A stretch of 64,000 nt of DNA from Poecilobothrus nobilitatus (taxonomy: Eukaryota > Arthropoda > Insecta > Diptera > Dolichopodidae), in contig OX352772.1 in assembly GCA_947095535.1 (NCBI GenBank), positions 276,220,336-276,284,335 of the forward strand. The letters are read 5' to 3'. Numbering within the stretch: the stretch's first letter is position 1; each line of letters begins with the position of its first letter. The notes beneath the pieces were generated by a model. The model had not been told where the DNA came from. It saw nothing but the letters and a program-made list of their open reading frames with translations, and did no database searches. Below, piece after piece: positions 1 to 11,118 of this stretch. The position numbers and the translations under genes are program-made.

Positions 1-2219
1 TATAAAAGTTTTTGAAAGCGTAGTGTAAATATTTATGAAAAAAAAATGCATTTCATTATTTAATTTAATTTTAACACATAAAAAAAAAGGTAGTGGTATA
101 TTTTTTTTTTTTTAACAATTCCCTTAGCAGCCCTTAGGATGATAATTACCTGTGACGGTATATAAACAAAGAGTTTTATTTCCAAAGTAGAAATTTTTAA
201 TTTTCTTTTTTTTAAAGTTAAAGTAATAGAAAGTAGTTTTTTATTTTTGCACAAAGTTCTTTAAAATTGTTACCGATAAGTATATATTTATAATAAAGAT
301 AATAAAGTTAATTAAAAAAGATAGAGTAAATTTTTGATTGAATTGTAAATAATATTTAAATATTAAATTGAAAAATATTTTAAATTACCAAAAAAATGTT
401 AAAACCAAGGATATTTTACTGAAAATAGTCTCATTTTTCAACATTCTTTTAGAAAACAAAAAAAAAAATTTTTTTAACTATTTCCTTTAAGCCAACTCCT
501 GCAGAATAGGTTCTCCTACTTTTTAAAGGTAAACCACAGCTTTCATTAATATTTATTTAAATTTTCTACCATATTAATTATATTTTTCATTGATTTTTTT
601 TTAGTACAATTTTTAATCCATTTACGTGTTTTTTCTTTAATACCTATTATCAAAGTCAGTCTAGAATCTAATTAATCATCTTATTATTATAAAAGGAAGA
701 AATACATAAGAGAGCTTTTTAAAAGCGTAAGGGGAAATTCTACATTAAATACATTATTCCTACATAAATAATGATAAATAAAATATGGGCAATAAAACAG
801 AAACATCAAAAATTTCAGTGATTTGATAACATTGTTAAATGTTTCTGTTAAGTTTCCAGAACTCTTATCGAAAAAAACGGTACCACCAAATGTATTAAGA
901 ATTTAATTTCGTTTTAACGTTCTTATTTACAAGGGATACTATGAGTTATAGTGTACTTTAGTGCCTGTTCAGATAACACGATTTTCAATATCCTTCATTT
1001 TATTAAGTATACGGTATATGTTATTAAAAGGTAATATATTTTTTTAGTTCCTTCGCCACACAAAGAAAATCTTTCGTTTTCAGATGTGGTGGCGGTATAA
1101 GTATTAAATTATAATAAATTTTGTTTACACATTGAATGGTTTGAACCCAAGAACTGAGACCGGTGTTTTACGCACAATTAATTGATCAAATTTAAAAGGT
1201 ATGTATAGATGAACCTTTTTTAGAGGTAATTTGTGTTAATTTGTTAATATGTAACGGAGCATAAAAATTGAGTTTTAGACCTTTCTTAACAAAGTAATTT
1301 CTTGGAAAATGTTGTAATCCAGCTAAAATTCCCATATTTTTAAGACCTATCTTTCCACTAGTTTGTTTCTAAAAAACAAAAAATGTAAGTACTAAATTAT
1401 ATAATAACAGCAGAGTTATACAAGTAAAATTTTTATTCCAACATTATGTCATACTATCCAAACTTCAACGGACATCTGAATATTAGCGTATTAATATAAG
1501 CATTTTTTTATCAAATACTTCTATTTTTTTTTACTAAATAATAGAAGTTTAATTTTCTACAATTAATATGTTGCTGCTATGCATTTTTATTTTCGAATTG
1601 TCTCATCTTTTACTTTGCACTTAATCTGTAATTTAACTTATCCAAAATCACACAACAATTTTATTTTACTCAGTGGTTAACTGTATTTATGAAACTTAAA
1701 AAATTCACTTTGCAGAGCATTACACTTAAAATCTAATGAAGGTCTTATTCAAAGTGCTATGGTTTAAAATTTGTATTAATTTTATGTAGCACAAGGTTCT
1801 TTTTATTTGTTACTTTACTATTAGTAAATAATATATTAAGGAAATAATTTTTAAAGTTCTTCTGAAAAACTTCCTCTTTTTCTTTACATTTATAAAATTT
1901 ATATTGTAAGTGAAGTACTCATTATTTACAATGAACGTCAAATATTATAAATAAAAAAAAATAAAAAAAGAAACCTAAAAAATGTTTTCTTGCGAGAAAA
2001 TTAAAGGCCAAATTACTTTAATTATTGCAAGTTTTATTTATTTATTTTATGGCTATCAATGATTTGAATGTTAAGCAAAGAAATGACACCCTATTAGATC
2101 GATTAAAAGTGCTTTTTGTACCTTTTTTTTTTTTTTTGGCAGTGAATCTTAATATTTTTGTCAATGTTTTTATAACAAGGTTTTTTTTATACAAACATAC
2201 TTACCTACGAAAGTCGAAT
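1..2219. other. AT-rich noncoding DNA, no gene seen
   Basis: I see no coding sequence, RNA gene or recognisable mobile element here. The sequence is dominated by A/T homopolymers. The few open frames are short and have the Phe/Lys/Ile/Asn-rich make-up expected of random AT-rich DNA. Confidence 0.6.
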
Positions 2220-2700
2220 AGTTTAAAGGTATAATAAATTTGCTATTACATTTGCAAAATCTTAAAAAAGACGAGATAAATATGGAAAAGTATATACATA
2301 CATACATATATATACTCTTGCTTGGGATGATTGCATTTTGAGTCGATTTAGGTGAGTGCATCCGCCCGTTTGTTTGTCCGCAAGATAACTTAAAAAATAA
2401 TTGAGGTAAAGTTTAAAAATTTTACCATTTCATTTTTATCTAAGTGTCAGTTTCGCTATTGAAATTAAGCAAGTTTAAACGACCGTATCGAGTAGTTGCC
2501 TTAAAGCTTCTTTTTTTGGGGGTCATAATTCAGTGCCCAATTAAGATAGTTACCTGAAATTTTTTTAATTTAGTTTTATGCCAACAACTTTTGGAATTTT
2601 TTGCGAAAATCTTATGGTTTAACGCAACGGAGTCGAATAGTTGTCATGGAACTCTGAATATTAGATAAATATAATATGTCAGGATACTTTATTAAGTCCG
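2220..2700 (+). repeat. Decayed mini-me/DINE-1-like relic
   Basis: The order of landmarks matches better preserved copies at 43.4 kb and 62.4 kb: a ggtataataaatttgc start, a short TA-rich microsatellite, a 'gagtcgattta' core, a decayed GTCC/GTTT run at about 2362-2380, then 'gcaagataactt' leading into AT-rich sequence. Mini-me elements are known in flies as non-autonomous elements with TA and GTCY microsatellites around a conserved core, related to DINE-1/Helentrons. The copy is strongly mutated and its 3' end is not clear. The family placement is inference from this arrangement. Confidence 0.55.
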
Positions 2701-3213
2701 ATATCTTAAATTTTCCAAAAACAGATTATTAAATTTGTAATGGGCTTACGAGTATCCTATAGTTAACACATTCAACTTTATACTCTTTCTAGTTTTTTCT
2801 TGTAAATCAATTTTTTTGTTTTTTCTTTTTTAAAAAGTAGACGTAGGTATATTCTTAAAACATCTGAATATGCCTGATTTTACATTTCAAATTACAAGGC
2901 TGTCATTTTAAATAAAGTAAAATTATAATTTGTATTTAACCTTGTTGCACTACATTTATATTTTGGTTCCAAATAACAAAAGAAATAATTAAGTTTTATA
3001 AAAAAATATAGTGTTTAAAAAAATTGACATAGTTTTGATTTCTTAATTATTTATTATTTATCACATTATTTCCGCTTAATTTCTTTATCTGTTTAAAATT
3101 TTTTTTTCTTTACTTTTTATGACCACTTTACAGTAATTAAATGAAAAAGTCAATTTTGAAAATGAAAGCGAAATTAGTTTTAATATAGTTTAGGCATAAT
3201 TTTTTGTAATTTT
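2701..3213. other. AT-rich noncoding DNA
   Basis: Nothing recognisable was seen. The left part may include the worn-out 3' part of the preceding mini-me-like relic. Confidence 0.5.
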
Positions 3214-3299
3214 TAAGAAATATTGTGAAAAAGTTATTTATTTTAAACTTTTTAAGTGAAAAAGTTATTTATTTTAAAATTTTTTCACAATATTTCTTA
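3214..3299. repeat. Inverted repeat enclosing direct repeats
   Basis: A 19-bp perfect inverted repeat (taagaaatattgtgaaaaa at 3214-3232 and its complement ending at 3299) encloses about 48 bp. A 23-bp direct repeat starting gtgaaaaagttattt occurs at 3225-3247 and 3256-3278, so the left arm overlaps the first direct copy. The structure could arise by template switching during replication. It could also be a very small foldback element. Confidence 0.7.
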
Positions 3300-4415
3300 G
3301 GAATATTGAAAAATTAAATGAAAATTAAATTAAATTTAAATTTAGGCCATTAAAAACTAATTCGCATGGATTTTAAAAATATTTAAAAAGAGAAAAACAA
3401 TAATGAAAGTGTTAATTTTAACCTTTAAGAACTTTTAAATTAAAAAACGTCAACAGCTAAAGAACACATTTTTGTATATTCTTTTAAATAATTTTTGTTT
3501 TTTATTCAAATATTTGCTTTAGAGAAAATATTCTAGGATTTTTTTTTTTTATTAAATCACGTACCATTGAAAAAAGAAACCCTTACGTTGCATTTTTTAT
3601 TAAAGTGGATACAAATCAGTACTGGTATTTTTTTTTCTGAAACCATATATTTCGCATTTTATATTAGTTTGTTTTATGAAATATTTTTGTTCATTTTAAA
3701 TTCTCAAAATGGAAACCAATTTGCAGGAATATTTTATATTTTGTTAAATGGTATTTGTAGAATTTGTATGATATAAGAAAGTGATATTTTAATTTTAAAG
3801 TATATAAATATTAAACATGTTGTATGTGTGATTTTAGTCAATTTGTCTTTTTAAAACATTCTTTTCATTTAATTTGTCTTTTTGGAACATTCATTTCATT
3901 TAGAATAAAAATGTTTACATGCATTATTTAAAAAAAAGATAAAAACAACCTACTTTTATTTTAATAAAAAAAAAAAAAACTCCAAAAAAACTGCTCATTC
4001 CTCTCTTCAGCTCATTAAATCATATAATGTACATACTATCATATCACTGTTTTTGCATGTCAACGTAACATTAAAATAAAAAACAAAAAAAAAAAGAACA
4101 AAAAAGAATATACTTGAAAAGTATATAATAAAGGTTACTGTAATAAATCAATTTGATTATATCTTAACAAAAAAAAGAATCGCAAGGATTTTTACGAAAA
4201 TTTTAAATAAGTAGGTATGTATATACATACATGCATATTATGTATATTGTATATATCATTTTTTTCTTATGTTATTCAAATAAATTTTTCTAGTTTTTAT
4301 AATTTTAGAAATTTGGGGAGACTTTCAATTTATATTAAATTCAATTTAATAACTTTCAAGGAAAAACTTTCAAACATAACGATTCAAATGCTGTATAAGG
4401 TTTACTATAGCAAGC
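3300..4415. other. AT-rich noncoding DNA with a 31-bp tandem pair
   Basis: No gene was seen. The only structure noted is a 31-bp unit (aatttgtcttttt...) present twice in tandem at 3840-3870 and 3871-3901 with a few mismatches. Confidence 0.5.
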
Positions 4416-4491
4416 CTGTATTTCATTTGACTGTTTTTCATTTGCCTGCGTATTTATTTGACTGTATTTCATTTTTCTGTATTTCATATTA
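4416..4491 (+). repeat. 15/16-bp minisatellite, five copies
   Basis: Five units start at 4416, 4431, 4446, 4462 and 4477, each close to ctgtatttcatttga. The long open frame running through this region (4217-4522) depends on this repeat and has no protein-like character. Confidence 0.75.
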
Positions 4492-5264
4492 TACCTATAA
4501 ATATTTTGTAAAAGGCGTATAATTTTCATTTTGAATTCACTAAAGTCCCTCCTAATTCAGATTCTCACATATGTATACATAATATATATAAATATTCTGG
4601 AAAAATCGTATAGCCCTGCTTTTGAATGCAACTCTAAAATCTCTCTTAATTTAGAATGAAATACAGGCAAGTGATCCAACTAATTTTAAATTTTATTTAA
4701 TTTTTTTTCTAAGTCCAAATTATATTTTTTAAAATCTTACATACATATTTACATATTTTATAACAAGAAATTGGAGTCATGGAAAATTAATTATACAAAG
4801 TTACCCAATTTAATTTAAATTTGGTTGACATTGCGTTTATACAATAATTAATAAATGTACTTTACAAAATAAAAGTTTAGAATTTCAATTGAATAACATT
4901 TGAATTTAAGTTCAATATAAAAAAATGCATTTTATAATTAAGTTAAGCATTTCAAGGTTAGTAATTAGTTAATTACTTATAAATTATTATGTAAGGCTGT
5001 TATGCAGATGACGTAACTCACGCCATATGAATTTAGATGAACAATTTTTTTTGTTTTTTTTTTTATATATACATACCTACATATCTCTATAAATTTATAT
5101 AACATCTATACCTATTATTCTTTTGTTGATGACGCAAAATTTAAACGGTAAACTTTTTGCTAGCAGATTCAATATTAATGTTATGTTTGTTTTGTATTTG
5201 TTTACAGTTTTCATTATTTTTTACTTCTAATATTTTTAAATGAGAAAAATGTATGTAGGTACAA
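4492..5264. other. AT-rich noncoding DNA
   Basis: No gene or element was recognised. Short ATGT/TACA tracts typical of fly intergenic DNA are present. Confidence 0.5.
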
Positions 5265-5295
5265 TAATGTATGGATGTATGTATGTATGAATGTA
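5265..5295 (+). repeat. Imperfect (ATGT)n microsatellite
   Basis: A short run of atgt repeats interrupted by single substitutions. It is one of several ATGT tracts in the window. Confidence 0.7.
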
Positions 5296-5479
5296 CGATT
5301 TGTTATTGCTTCCCAAAGGGAAAAAAAAGCATTCCAACATGCATGCTATAAGCATTCTCAGTAAGGTAAGAAGCGCTTCCTGTTCCATACTTTTATCGCT
5401 GCTTTTTTCATATAGATTTCCGCAAAAAGAAGCAACGCGTTCATACTTTTACATCGTAAGCTTCCGTTTTAATGATTCA

Positions 5480-5580
5480 GAATGCATGACTGGAAAGGCA
5501 TCTGGAATGCATGACTGAGAAGGCATGTAGAATGCATGATTAAGAAGGCATGATTTTGATGACATCTAGAATGCTATGCA
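5480..5580 (+). repeat. 25-bp gaatgcatga minisatellite
   Basis: Units beginning gaatgcatga start at 5480, 5505 and 5530, with a partial unit at 5569. The first two are exactly 25 bp and the third is stretched to 39 bp. A lone related copy (tagaatgcatgaatt) lies at about 7311-7325, and similar gcatgc-rich sequence is at about 5337-5350, so the motif belongs to something larger than this array. Confidence 0.7.
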
Positions 5581-6550
5581 TTAATTAACTATAGAAGGAT
5601 ATACATATGTATGTATATATATATTTCAATTTTATAAGTGTATAAATTAAGTAACAAAAACAAGCTTTCCTTTTAATATATAAGAGTTCCTTTATTTTAT
5701 ACTTTTTTATGAAGCTTTTTAAATTAAACTAGTTTAATTTGATTAAAATTGTATAACAGTAATAACAGTAATAAAAGTAATAATAGTAATTTTATGGACC
5801 TATGTACATATTATATATGTATGTAAATAAAAAAAGCAAATAAAAAAATAGTTACATTAATATTATTAATTTAAAAAATTTAAACATTTTTAGATCCATT
5901 TGAACGTTTATAAAATTATACCGATAAGGATAATAAAATATAAAAATTTTCAATTGAAGCATATTTATGTATGTAGTAGTATTCCAAAAAAAATAGATTA
6001 TTGAAAATAAAATTTAAACATTTTTACTACAATTAAATGTTTTTGTATTAAATTTATTTTTTTTATAATCTGTTTTTTGCTGCACGAAATCCATCTCTCA
6101 TATTCTCTCCAAATCCAAAATTTCCATTTTTTTGCAGCTTCTGAAATACAAAATTATATAGTATATGTACATACTAGTATTCGCCCGCCCCCGAAATTCG
6201 AGGTGTTTTAATTAGCAATTACAATACAGTATATACAGTACAGTTTCTTTATGATTTTATTTAAAATGTAAAAATACAATTTTCAATAATTAAAATCTTT
6301 GAATTTAAAATTTCTTTGCAAATGATATTTTTTGTAAAAAAAACGGTTATTATTATCGTTTAGAAGTTGCCCTTGATTTATTGAGTATTGGAAACTCAAT
6401 ATATACCTATTATATATGTATATATTATAAGAAGCCTAAGATGGTAAATCATTGAGTAAATATTATGATTAAATATTATGATGATATTATGATATGTAAG
6501 AATTTATTTCGTTTAAAATATAAAAAAAAACAAAAAAAAGAAAAAAAAAA
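5581..6550. other. AT-rich noncoding DNA
   Basis: No coding sequence or clear element was seen. A short GC-richer patch near 6180 (cgcccgcccccgaaattcg) was noted but could not be assigned. Confidence 0.5.
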
Positions 6551-6624
6551 ACAGAACTGAATCGAACTTGCAAGATTAAAAAGCAACTATTAATAACCCC
6601 ACACTCTACCGCTGTACTAAAACC
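6551..6624 (-). other. tRNA-like sequence (pseudo-tRNA or SINE head)
   Basis: Read on the minus strand, this stretch has an A-box-like motif (tagtacagcggtagagtg) and about 43 bases later a B-box core (gttcgattc), the spacing expected of a tRNA-type pol III promoter. The D and T stems do not pair well, and a poly-T run follows. It is therefore a decayed tRNA gene or a tRNA-derived SINE head rather than a working tRNA. No anticodon identity can be given. Confidence 0.35.
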
Positions 6625-7443
6625 TAAACTGAAATCTGAATGTTTATATTCAGTTATATGGTGAAATTCCTACTCCTACCATATAACCAATATTTTAAAA
6701 TTTTTAATCGAAAAGAAAAAATAAAACAAAAATTTAACGGAATCAAAGAGCGTCTTTTAAGAGAGGTATAGATTATACTTTACATGGGTTTTTTATAAAA
6801 ATGGAAAATTATTAATGAAAATCAGGAAATTTTGGAAAAATATTAATGTTGTAACATGGCTGTACTGAATATTTATCATTTAAAAAGAAAAAAATGAAAG
6901 TTGGTTGGTAAATCATTGAGTAAAAGGGTTTTAAATGTCTGTCATTTGCAGATTAAATATTATGATATATTAGATGTTACTGGTAAATGGCAATATGTAA
7001 AAACTTACCAAAAAGATCAATTACAACCTTGCACTAGCGTAAATCAAAGAACAATGAATCATTTAATAATTTTTTTCTAACAATTATTATTTAAACACAA
7101 AACAAGCAGAAACATGTATGTATATATACGTAAAGTTATTATCGAAAACAACAAAAATTCATAACTATGATAGTAGTACATATGTATACATATGAATTTC
7201 AGAGGTAAACAAAAGTATATGTATGTATTTATGTATTTCATTCGCTTCGATTTAAAAAAAAAAAACTACCTATCTCATTTGCTTTGGAAGGGGCTTCTTT
7301 AGAAGCCTTCTAGAATGCATGAATTATTGTTTCTCATTCATCACACGATTTTTTTTGTTTTAAATGAGAGAAGACACCTTCCAGAGGAAGCGCTTCTCTT
7401 TTTTCCCGTTGGGTTATTATAAAGTGACCATTTATTTTTTTTG
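6625..7443. other. AT-rich noncoding DNA
   Basis: No gene was seen. The right end (about 7290-7420) has GC-richer motifs such as gaagcgcttctc and a gaatgcatg copy. These resemble sequence at 5298-5390 in inverted or direct orientation. Confidence 0.45.
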
Positions 7444-7445
7444 TA

Positions 7446-8729
7446 TAGGGTGTTCAAAATTGAGGTATCATTTTAATTTTACTTTTTTTTGAAATATTAA
7501 GTATATTTTTATTTTAATTTATTACAAATAGATTCCGGTTAATAATGAAAAATTATGTCGGCCAAGTGGCCCCCTCTACTACTTCGGCAGGCTTCCAATC
7601 TTTTACCAAAATTCTGAATCACGTTGTTCAATAAACTGTTCTCAATGGTTGAAATCTGCTCGATAATGTTGTTTTTAAGCTCTTGAATTGTTGTGGGATT
7701 ATTGCTGTACACTTTCGATTTCACAAAACCCCACAAAAAAAAATCCAACGGTGTCAAATGGCACGATCGTGGTGGCCACATCACTCCTCCTCTACGAGAA
7801 ATAATGCAATCTTCCAACTTTTCCTTCAAAAGATCCATTGTTTGTCTTGCTGTGTGGCAAGTGGCACCATCCTGTTGAAACCACATATTCTCTACGTCCA
7901 AATCATCAATTTTCCGCCATAAAAAGCTTCGGATCATCTCCCTGTAGCGATTTCCATTGACCGTAATCGCATTTCCATTTGCGTTTTCAAAAAAATATGG
8001 TCCGATGATTCTTCCTGACCACAAACCACACCAAACCGTAACTTTTTGTGGATGTACTGGTTGCTAAGATAAGCCTTGGATTCTCTTCACCCCAAATGCG
8101 GCAATTCTGTTTATTGACGTAGCCATTGAGCTGGAAATAAGCTTCGTCGGTAAAGATTATTTTGTTAAAAAAATTCTCATTTTCTTGTTTTTCGATTGCC
8201 GACTTGTTCAAGAAACGAATTGCCGACGTAATGCATGGTCAGTTGGTTTTAATTCTTGCGTCAGCTGGATCTTATAAGCCCTTAAATGGAGATCACGATG
8301 CAAAATGTTGAATAATGTGGATGGTTTGATGTTTAATTGCTGCGAACGATGACGAATGGAAGTTTTTGGATCTTCTTCAACACTTCTGCTACATTCTCGG
8401 TTGAACGGCCACTACGTTGATAAATGTTGCCTCTGTTATCAAGAACAGATCCAGTTTCTAGAAATTTATCAACCATCAGCTTGATGGCACGATTTGTTGG
8501 AGCATTTTCTCTACCAAATTTTGTTCGAAATTTCCTAATTACATCTTGAAAACTTTTACCATTTTCAAAAAATGTTGTAATAACAAAAACACGTTGTTCT
8601 TCGTGTAACGTTCCATATTAATTAACCGGAATGTATTTAGAATATATCTAAAGAAACCTCGTATAAAAATTCCAGGTACAAAAAAAATGGCGGCAAAATC
8701 AAAATGATACCTCAATTTTGAACATCCTA
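7446..8729 (-). mobile_element. Mariner element of the rosa (DD41D) type
   Basis: The two ends carry inverted repeats of about 37 bp with only two mismatches, each beginning TAGGRTGTTCAAAATTG inward. They are flanked by TA dinucleotides (7444-7445 and 8730-8731), the usual Tc1/mariner target duplication. The total length of about 1.28 kb suits a single-gene mariner. The transposase remnant inside reads leftward and has 41 residues between its second and third catalytic Asp, the spacing that defines the rosa group first described from a Ceratitis fruit fly. The well matched ends alongside a broken gene suggest a fairly young copy, or one mobilised in trans. Confidence 0.88.
7539..8616 (-). pseudogene. 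Broken rosa-type mariner transposase
   Basis: This gene encoded the cut-and-paste transposase of the surrounding element. The reading frame starts at the ATG at 8614-8616 (MERYTKNN...) and ends with a stop at 7539. All three acidic positions of the DDD triad survive: the first in FTDEAYFQL (codon 8146-8148), the second in WFQQDGAT (7869-7871) and the third in LTPLDFFLWG (7743-7745), with 41 residues between the last two. The span would encode about 350 residues, the usual family length. The frame is broken: a stop follows only about 25 codons after the start, frame changes occur in the N-terminal DNA-binding half, and another shift lies near 8030, just before the second Asp. It cannot make a working enzyme. 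The family assignment rests on motifs and spacing read directly. Confidence 0.88.
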
Positions 8730-8911
8730 TATAAGTATAATGTAATGTGAGTTGAAGGAATTTCCGATGTTTCACTTTCTAATTCATTTATGTACAAAAT
8801 TTTAGTTTCAGATTAGAAGCATCTATTATCATCTATTAGAATCGTTACATATTTGGCAATTAACAGGAAAAGCTGTGCAATTTCCTGTCCGCATTAAAAA
8901 AAAAAAAAATT

Positions 8912-9215
8912 TATAAAGCACATTTCGAATAATTGCATCGCATTTTGTTCTTTTGCACATCAATTTTTTTCAAATAATCTTTGAACTATTGTCGTTGTGC
9001 AATGCATGGTTCGGAAACTTGTGCTATGTTGATTTGCGTTATATGCAAATATACCTTCATCAATAGCAATATTTTTTTCACCAATGCCACATGTCGATGT
9101 TATAAAATTAATTAAGCTTTGTGATGTGGTTGCTGTATTTAATGCAGATTTATGTGATTTGGACTCATTATGTTTAGTTATGGAAACTCTACCAATTGCA
9201 TTGTCATTATTTTGG
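8912..9215 (-). pseudogene. Relic of a hAT-like (ZNF862-type) protein
   Basis: Read on the minus strand from about 9212 to 8970, one frame stays open for about 80 codons. It gives a sequence with SLINFITSTCGIGEKN, then IAIDEGIFAYNANQHSTSF, then MHCTTTIVQRLFEKN. After a one-step frame change in an A-run, the next stretch (about 8960-8912) reads MCKRTKCDAIIRNVLYK. This order resembles the region between the BED-type zinc finger and the catalytic domain of hAT-derived proteins (ZNF862/ZBED-like) common in insects. The frameshift, the stop and the loss of everything downstream mark it as a fragment. The open frame on the opposite strand (9084-9362) is its shadow. Family assignment is from remembered motif order and is moderately sure. 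Confidence 0.5.
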
Positions 9216-9366
9216 GGTATAATATGTGGGAATTCCTTTTTTAATTTGACACTGAAAGTATTTTATCCTCGCTTTGCTATCATAGTCACGTTTGAAATAA
9301 AAATAATGAAAATAAATATTTTCTTGTATATCCATAATAAAATTGTTTTTTTATTTGGTTAGCTAA

Positions 9367-9455
9367 AATCTGCTACAATTATAAAAAAACAATCTGCCAC
9401 AATTAAAAAAAATAACCTGTCACAATTAAAAAACAAAAATCTGCCACAATTAAAT
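9367..9455 (+). repeat. 23/24-bp minisatellite (ctgccacaatta)
   Basis: Four units with ctg(c/t)(c/t)acaatta followed by an A-run start near 9370, 9394, 9417 and 9440. Confidence 0.75.
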
Positions 9456-9898
9456 CGCAATATAAATAACTTTACTGATAGAAATGGCATTTACGATAGA
9501 AATAAAAATGTACTAGTTAGAATATATTTTCTCAATTTTTCAGTATTGCCAATAAACAAAATCTTGAACGAGTATTCAGGAGTATATGTATATTATTTTA
9601 AAAGTATATTTTTTATGTATATATGTATATTTTTTATGTATATTATTTTATATTATTATGTAAAAAATCTATGAATTTTGGCATTATACTTTTCGTTTTT
9701 CGCTGTCGGTTCTGTGGTAGAGGCAGCTGATTTTTTTCTTCTGCATTTGTAAAAGACAATTATTATAAATTTAAAATGTTTATATGGGAGGAATAAAATA
9801 TTTAGGGGCACAGAAAAACAAATGATCCACAAATGATACGCCTAATCGTGAAGTAGGTAAACAATATTTTTATGAATTAAAGTTTTAATAAAAATGCA
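9456..9898. other. AT-rich noncoding DNA
   Basis: No gene was seen. Around 9580-9660 there are imperfect repeats of gtatattttttatgtatat. Confidence 0.5.
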
Positions 9899-10078
9899 CT
9901 AATTCCTAAAACATAATGAAATAACTCCTAACATTTTATTAAAATGAATTTTAGCAATTGAAATCAAATAATTCCTAACAATTAAAAAATTTTAATTAAA
10001 AAAAATAAAATAACTCCTAATTTGAATGAAAAAATGTTAGGAGTTAAATTTTATGTTTTATTTCATTAGGGGTTATTT
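9899..10078. repeat. MITE-like cluster of inverted cctaa motifs
   Basis: A short motif close to aaYtcctaa occurs four times forward (9901, 9920, 9969, 10010) and twice reversed (10034-10046 and 10066-10077). Copies at 9920-9935 and 10030-10046 form an inverted pair of about 16 bp (taactcctaacatttt). A small foldback or MITE-type element is a reasonable reading, but I could not define ends or a target duplication. Confidence 0.45.
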
Positions 10079-10977
10079 CCCAGAGCCATTGAAAAACTAA
10101 AGAAATTGTTTTACATGTTTGCTTGTAGCATAATTCACAATCCCACCACCTTATACTTAACATACATATGTATATGTACAGACAGTATATAATTTATGTA
10201 GTGTATACTCGTGCAAATATTGTATCAAAATAAAGACACATTAGGTATAATATTTTTTAACTTTTCTCAAATTATTAAATGATGTCAAGAAATATAAAAT
10301 AATAATAGAATATAAGATGACAAGAAAATGACAAAATCAAATCTTATACAATTTAATTTTAATTTTATTTTTAATCATAATTTCTTATATTTTATTTTAT
10401 TTACATTTTTTGCTTTAATTAAACAATACAGTCATTATATTTTCATAATTATCAAGATTATTAATTAACTTGATAAATTCACCACATACCAAAAAAAACA
10501 AAAACGAGAATGAAATAAAACGTTTAAATAAATAAGTAAATAAAATTCTCTTAATACATACATATATACAATATACATACGTATGTATATAATAGGATAC
10601 TCCTTAAATCATAATTTTTGGTCGTAATTTCATTTTATTTATGTATTTATTTTCGTACTCAAATATTTATTTTGTAATACTTATCCATATATATATGTAC
10701 ACACTTCATATATATATTGTTGTCATAATGTGTGTGTGTACATAGATTTCAAAAACATTTCATCAAACAAAATCTTTATTTATTCCACAATTTAAGCCTA
10801 TTTCTAAAGCAATAATTTTTTTTTCTCTTCATATATTTAATATCAGAGTTTGACAACCTTAAATGCTTGACAGAATGTGTTTTAATTTGTTTCATTTACT
10901 TTCTCTTCTATTAAAAATAGAAGATTTTTTAATTAAAAAACTGATCAAAGATTTAAAAAAAATGCAAGTAAAATTAC
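10079..10977. other. AT-rich noncoding DNA
   Basis: Nothing recognisable was seen apart from TA/ATGT tracts. Confidence 0.5.
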
Positions 10978-11118
10978 TTTTCGTACATTCGTGCAAACAC
11001 TGCAACTAGAATGTAATTCTATTTCTTTGCGAATTTCCGGCCACGTATAAACACTCCTAGAATCGTAGCCATAATTACATATTAATGTACGATAGGAACC
11101 CATGCAATGAGAGCAATC
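10978..11118 (-). CDS. Candidate cysteine-rich coding exon, family unknown
   Basis: On the minus strand a 141-bp segment reads as exactly 47 codons in phase 0. It is preceded by a pyrimidine-rich stretch ending tttatag and followed by a donor-like gtaatt at 10972-10977. The peptide begins DCSHCMGSYRTLIC, continues through a middle with YDSRSVYTWPEIRKE, and ends with SSCSVCTNVRK, giving the pattern C-x2-C-x8-C-x23-C-x2-C. Base composition is clearly richer in G+C than the surroundings, and amino-acid use is unlike the Lys/Phe/Ile/Asn noise elsewhere. The paired CxxC motifs could bind zinc or form disulphides. I do not recognise the family, and no neighbouring exon was found, so it may be one exon of a gene with very long introns, or a relic. 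Confidence 0.42.

Noticed and set aside
1050..1101. Possible micro-exon between tttttttag and gtataagt
   Set aside because: It is about 48 bp with no preferred reading frame and no partner exon; splice-like strings are common in AT-rich DNA.
4217..4522. 101-codon frame on the plus strand
   Set aside because: It is largely created by the 15-bp minisatellite and surrounding TA-rich DNA, with no protein-like features.
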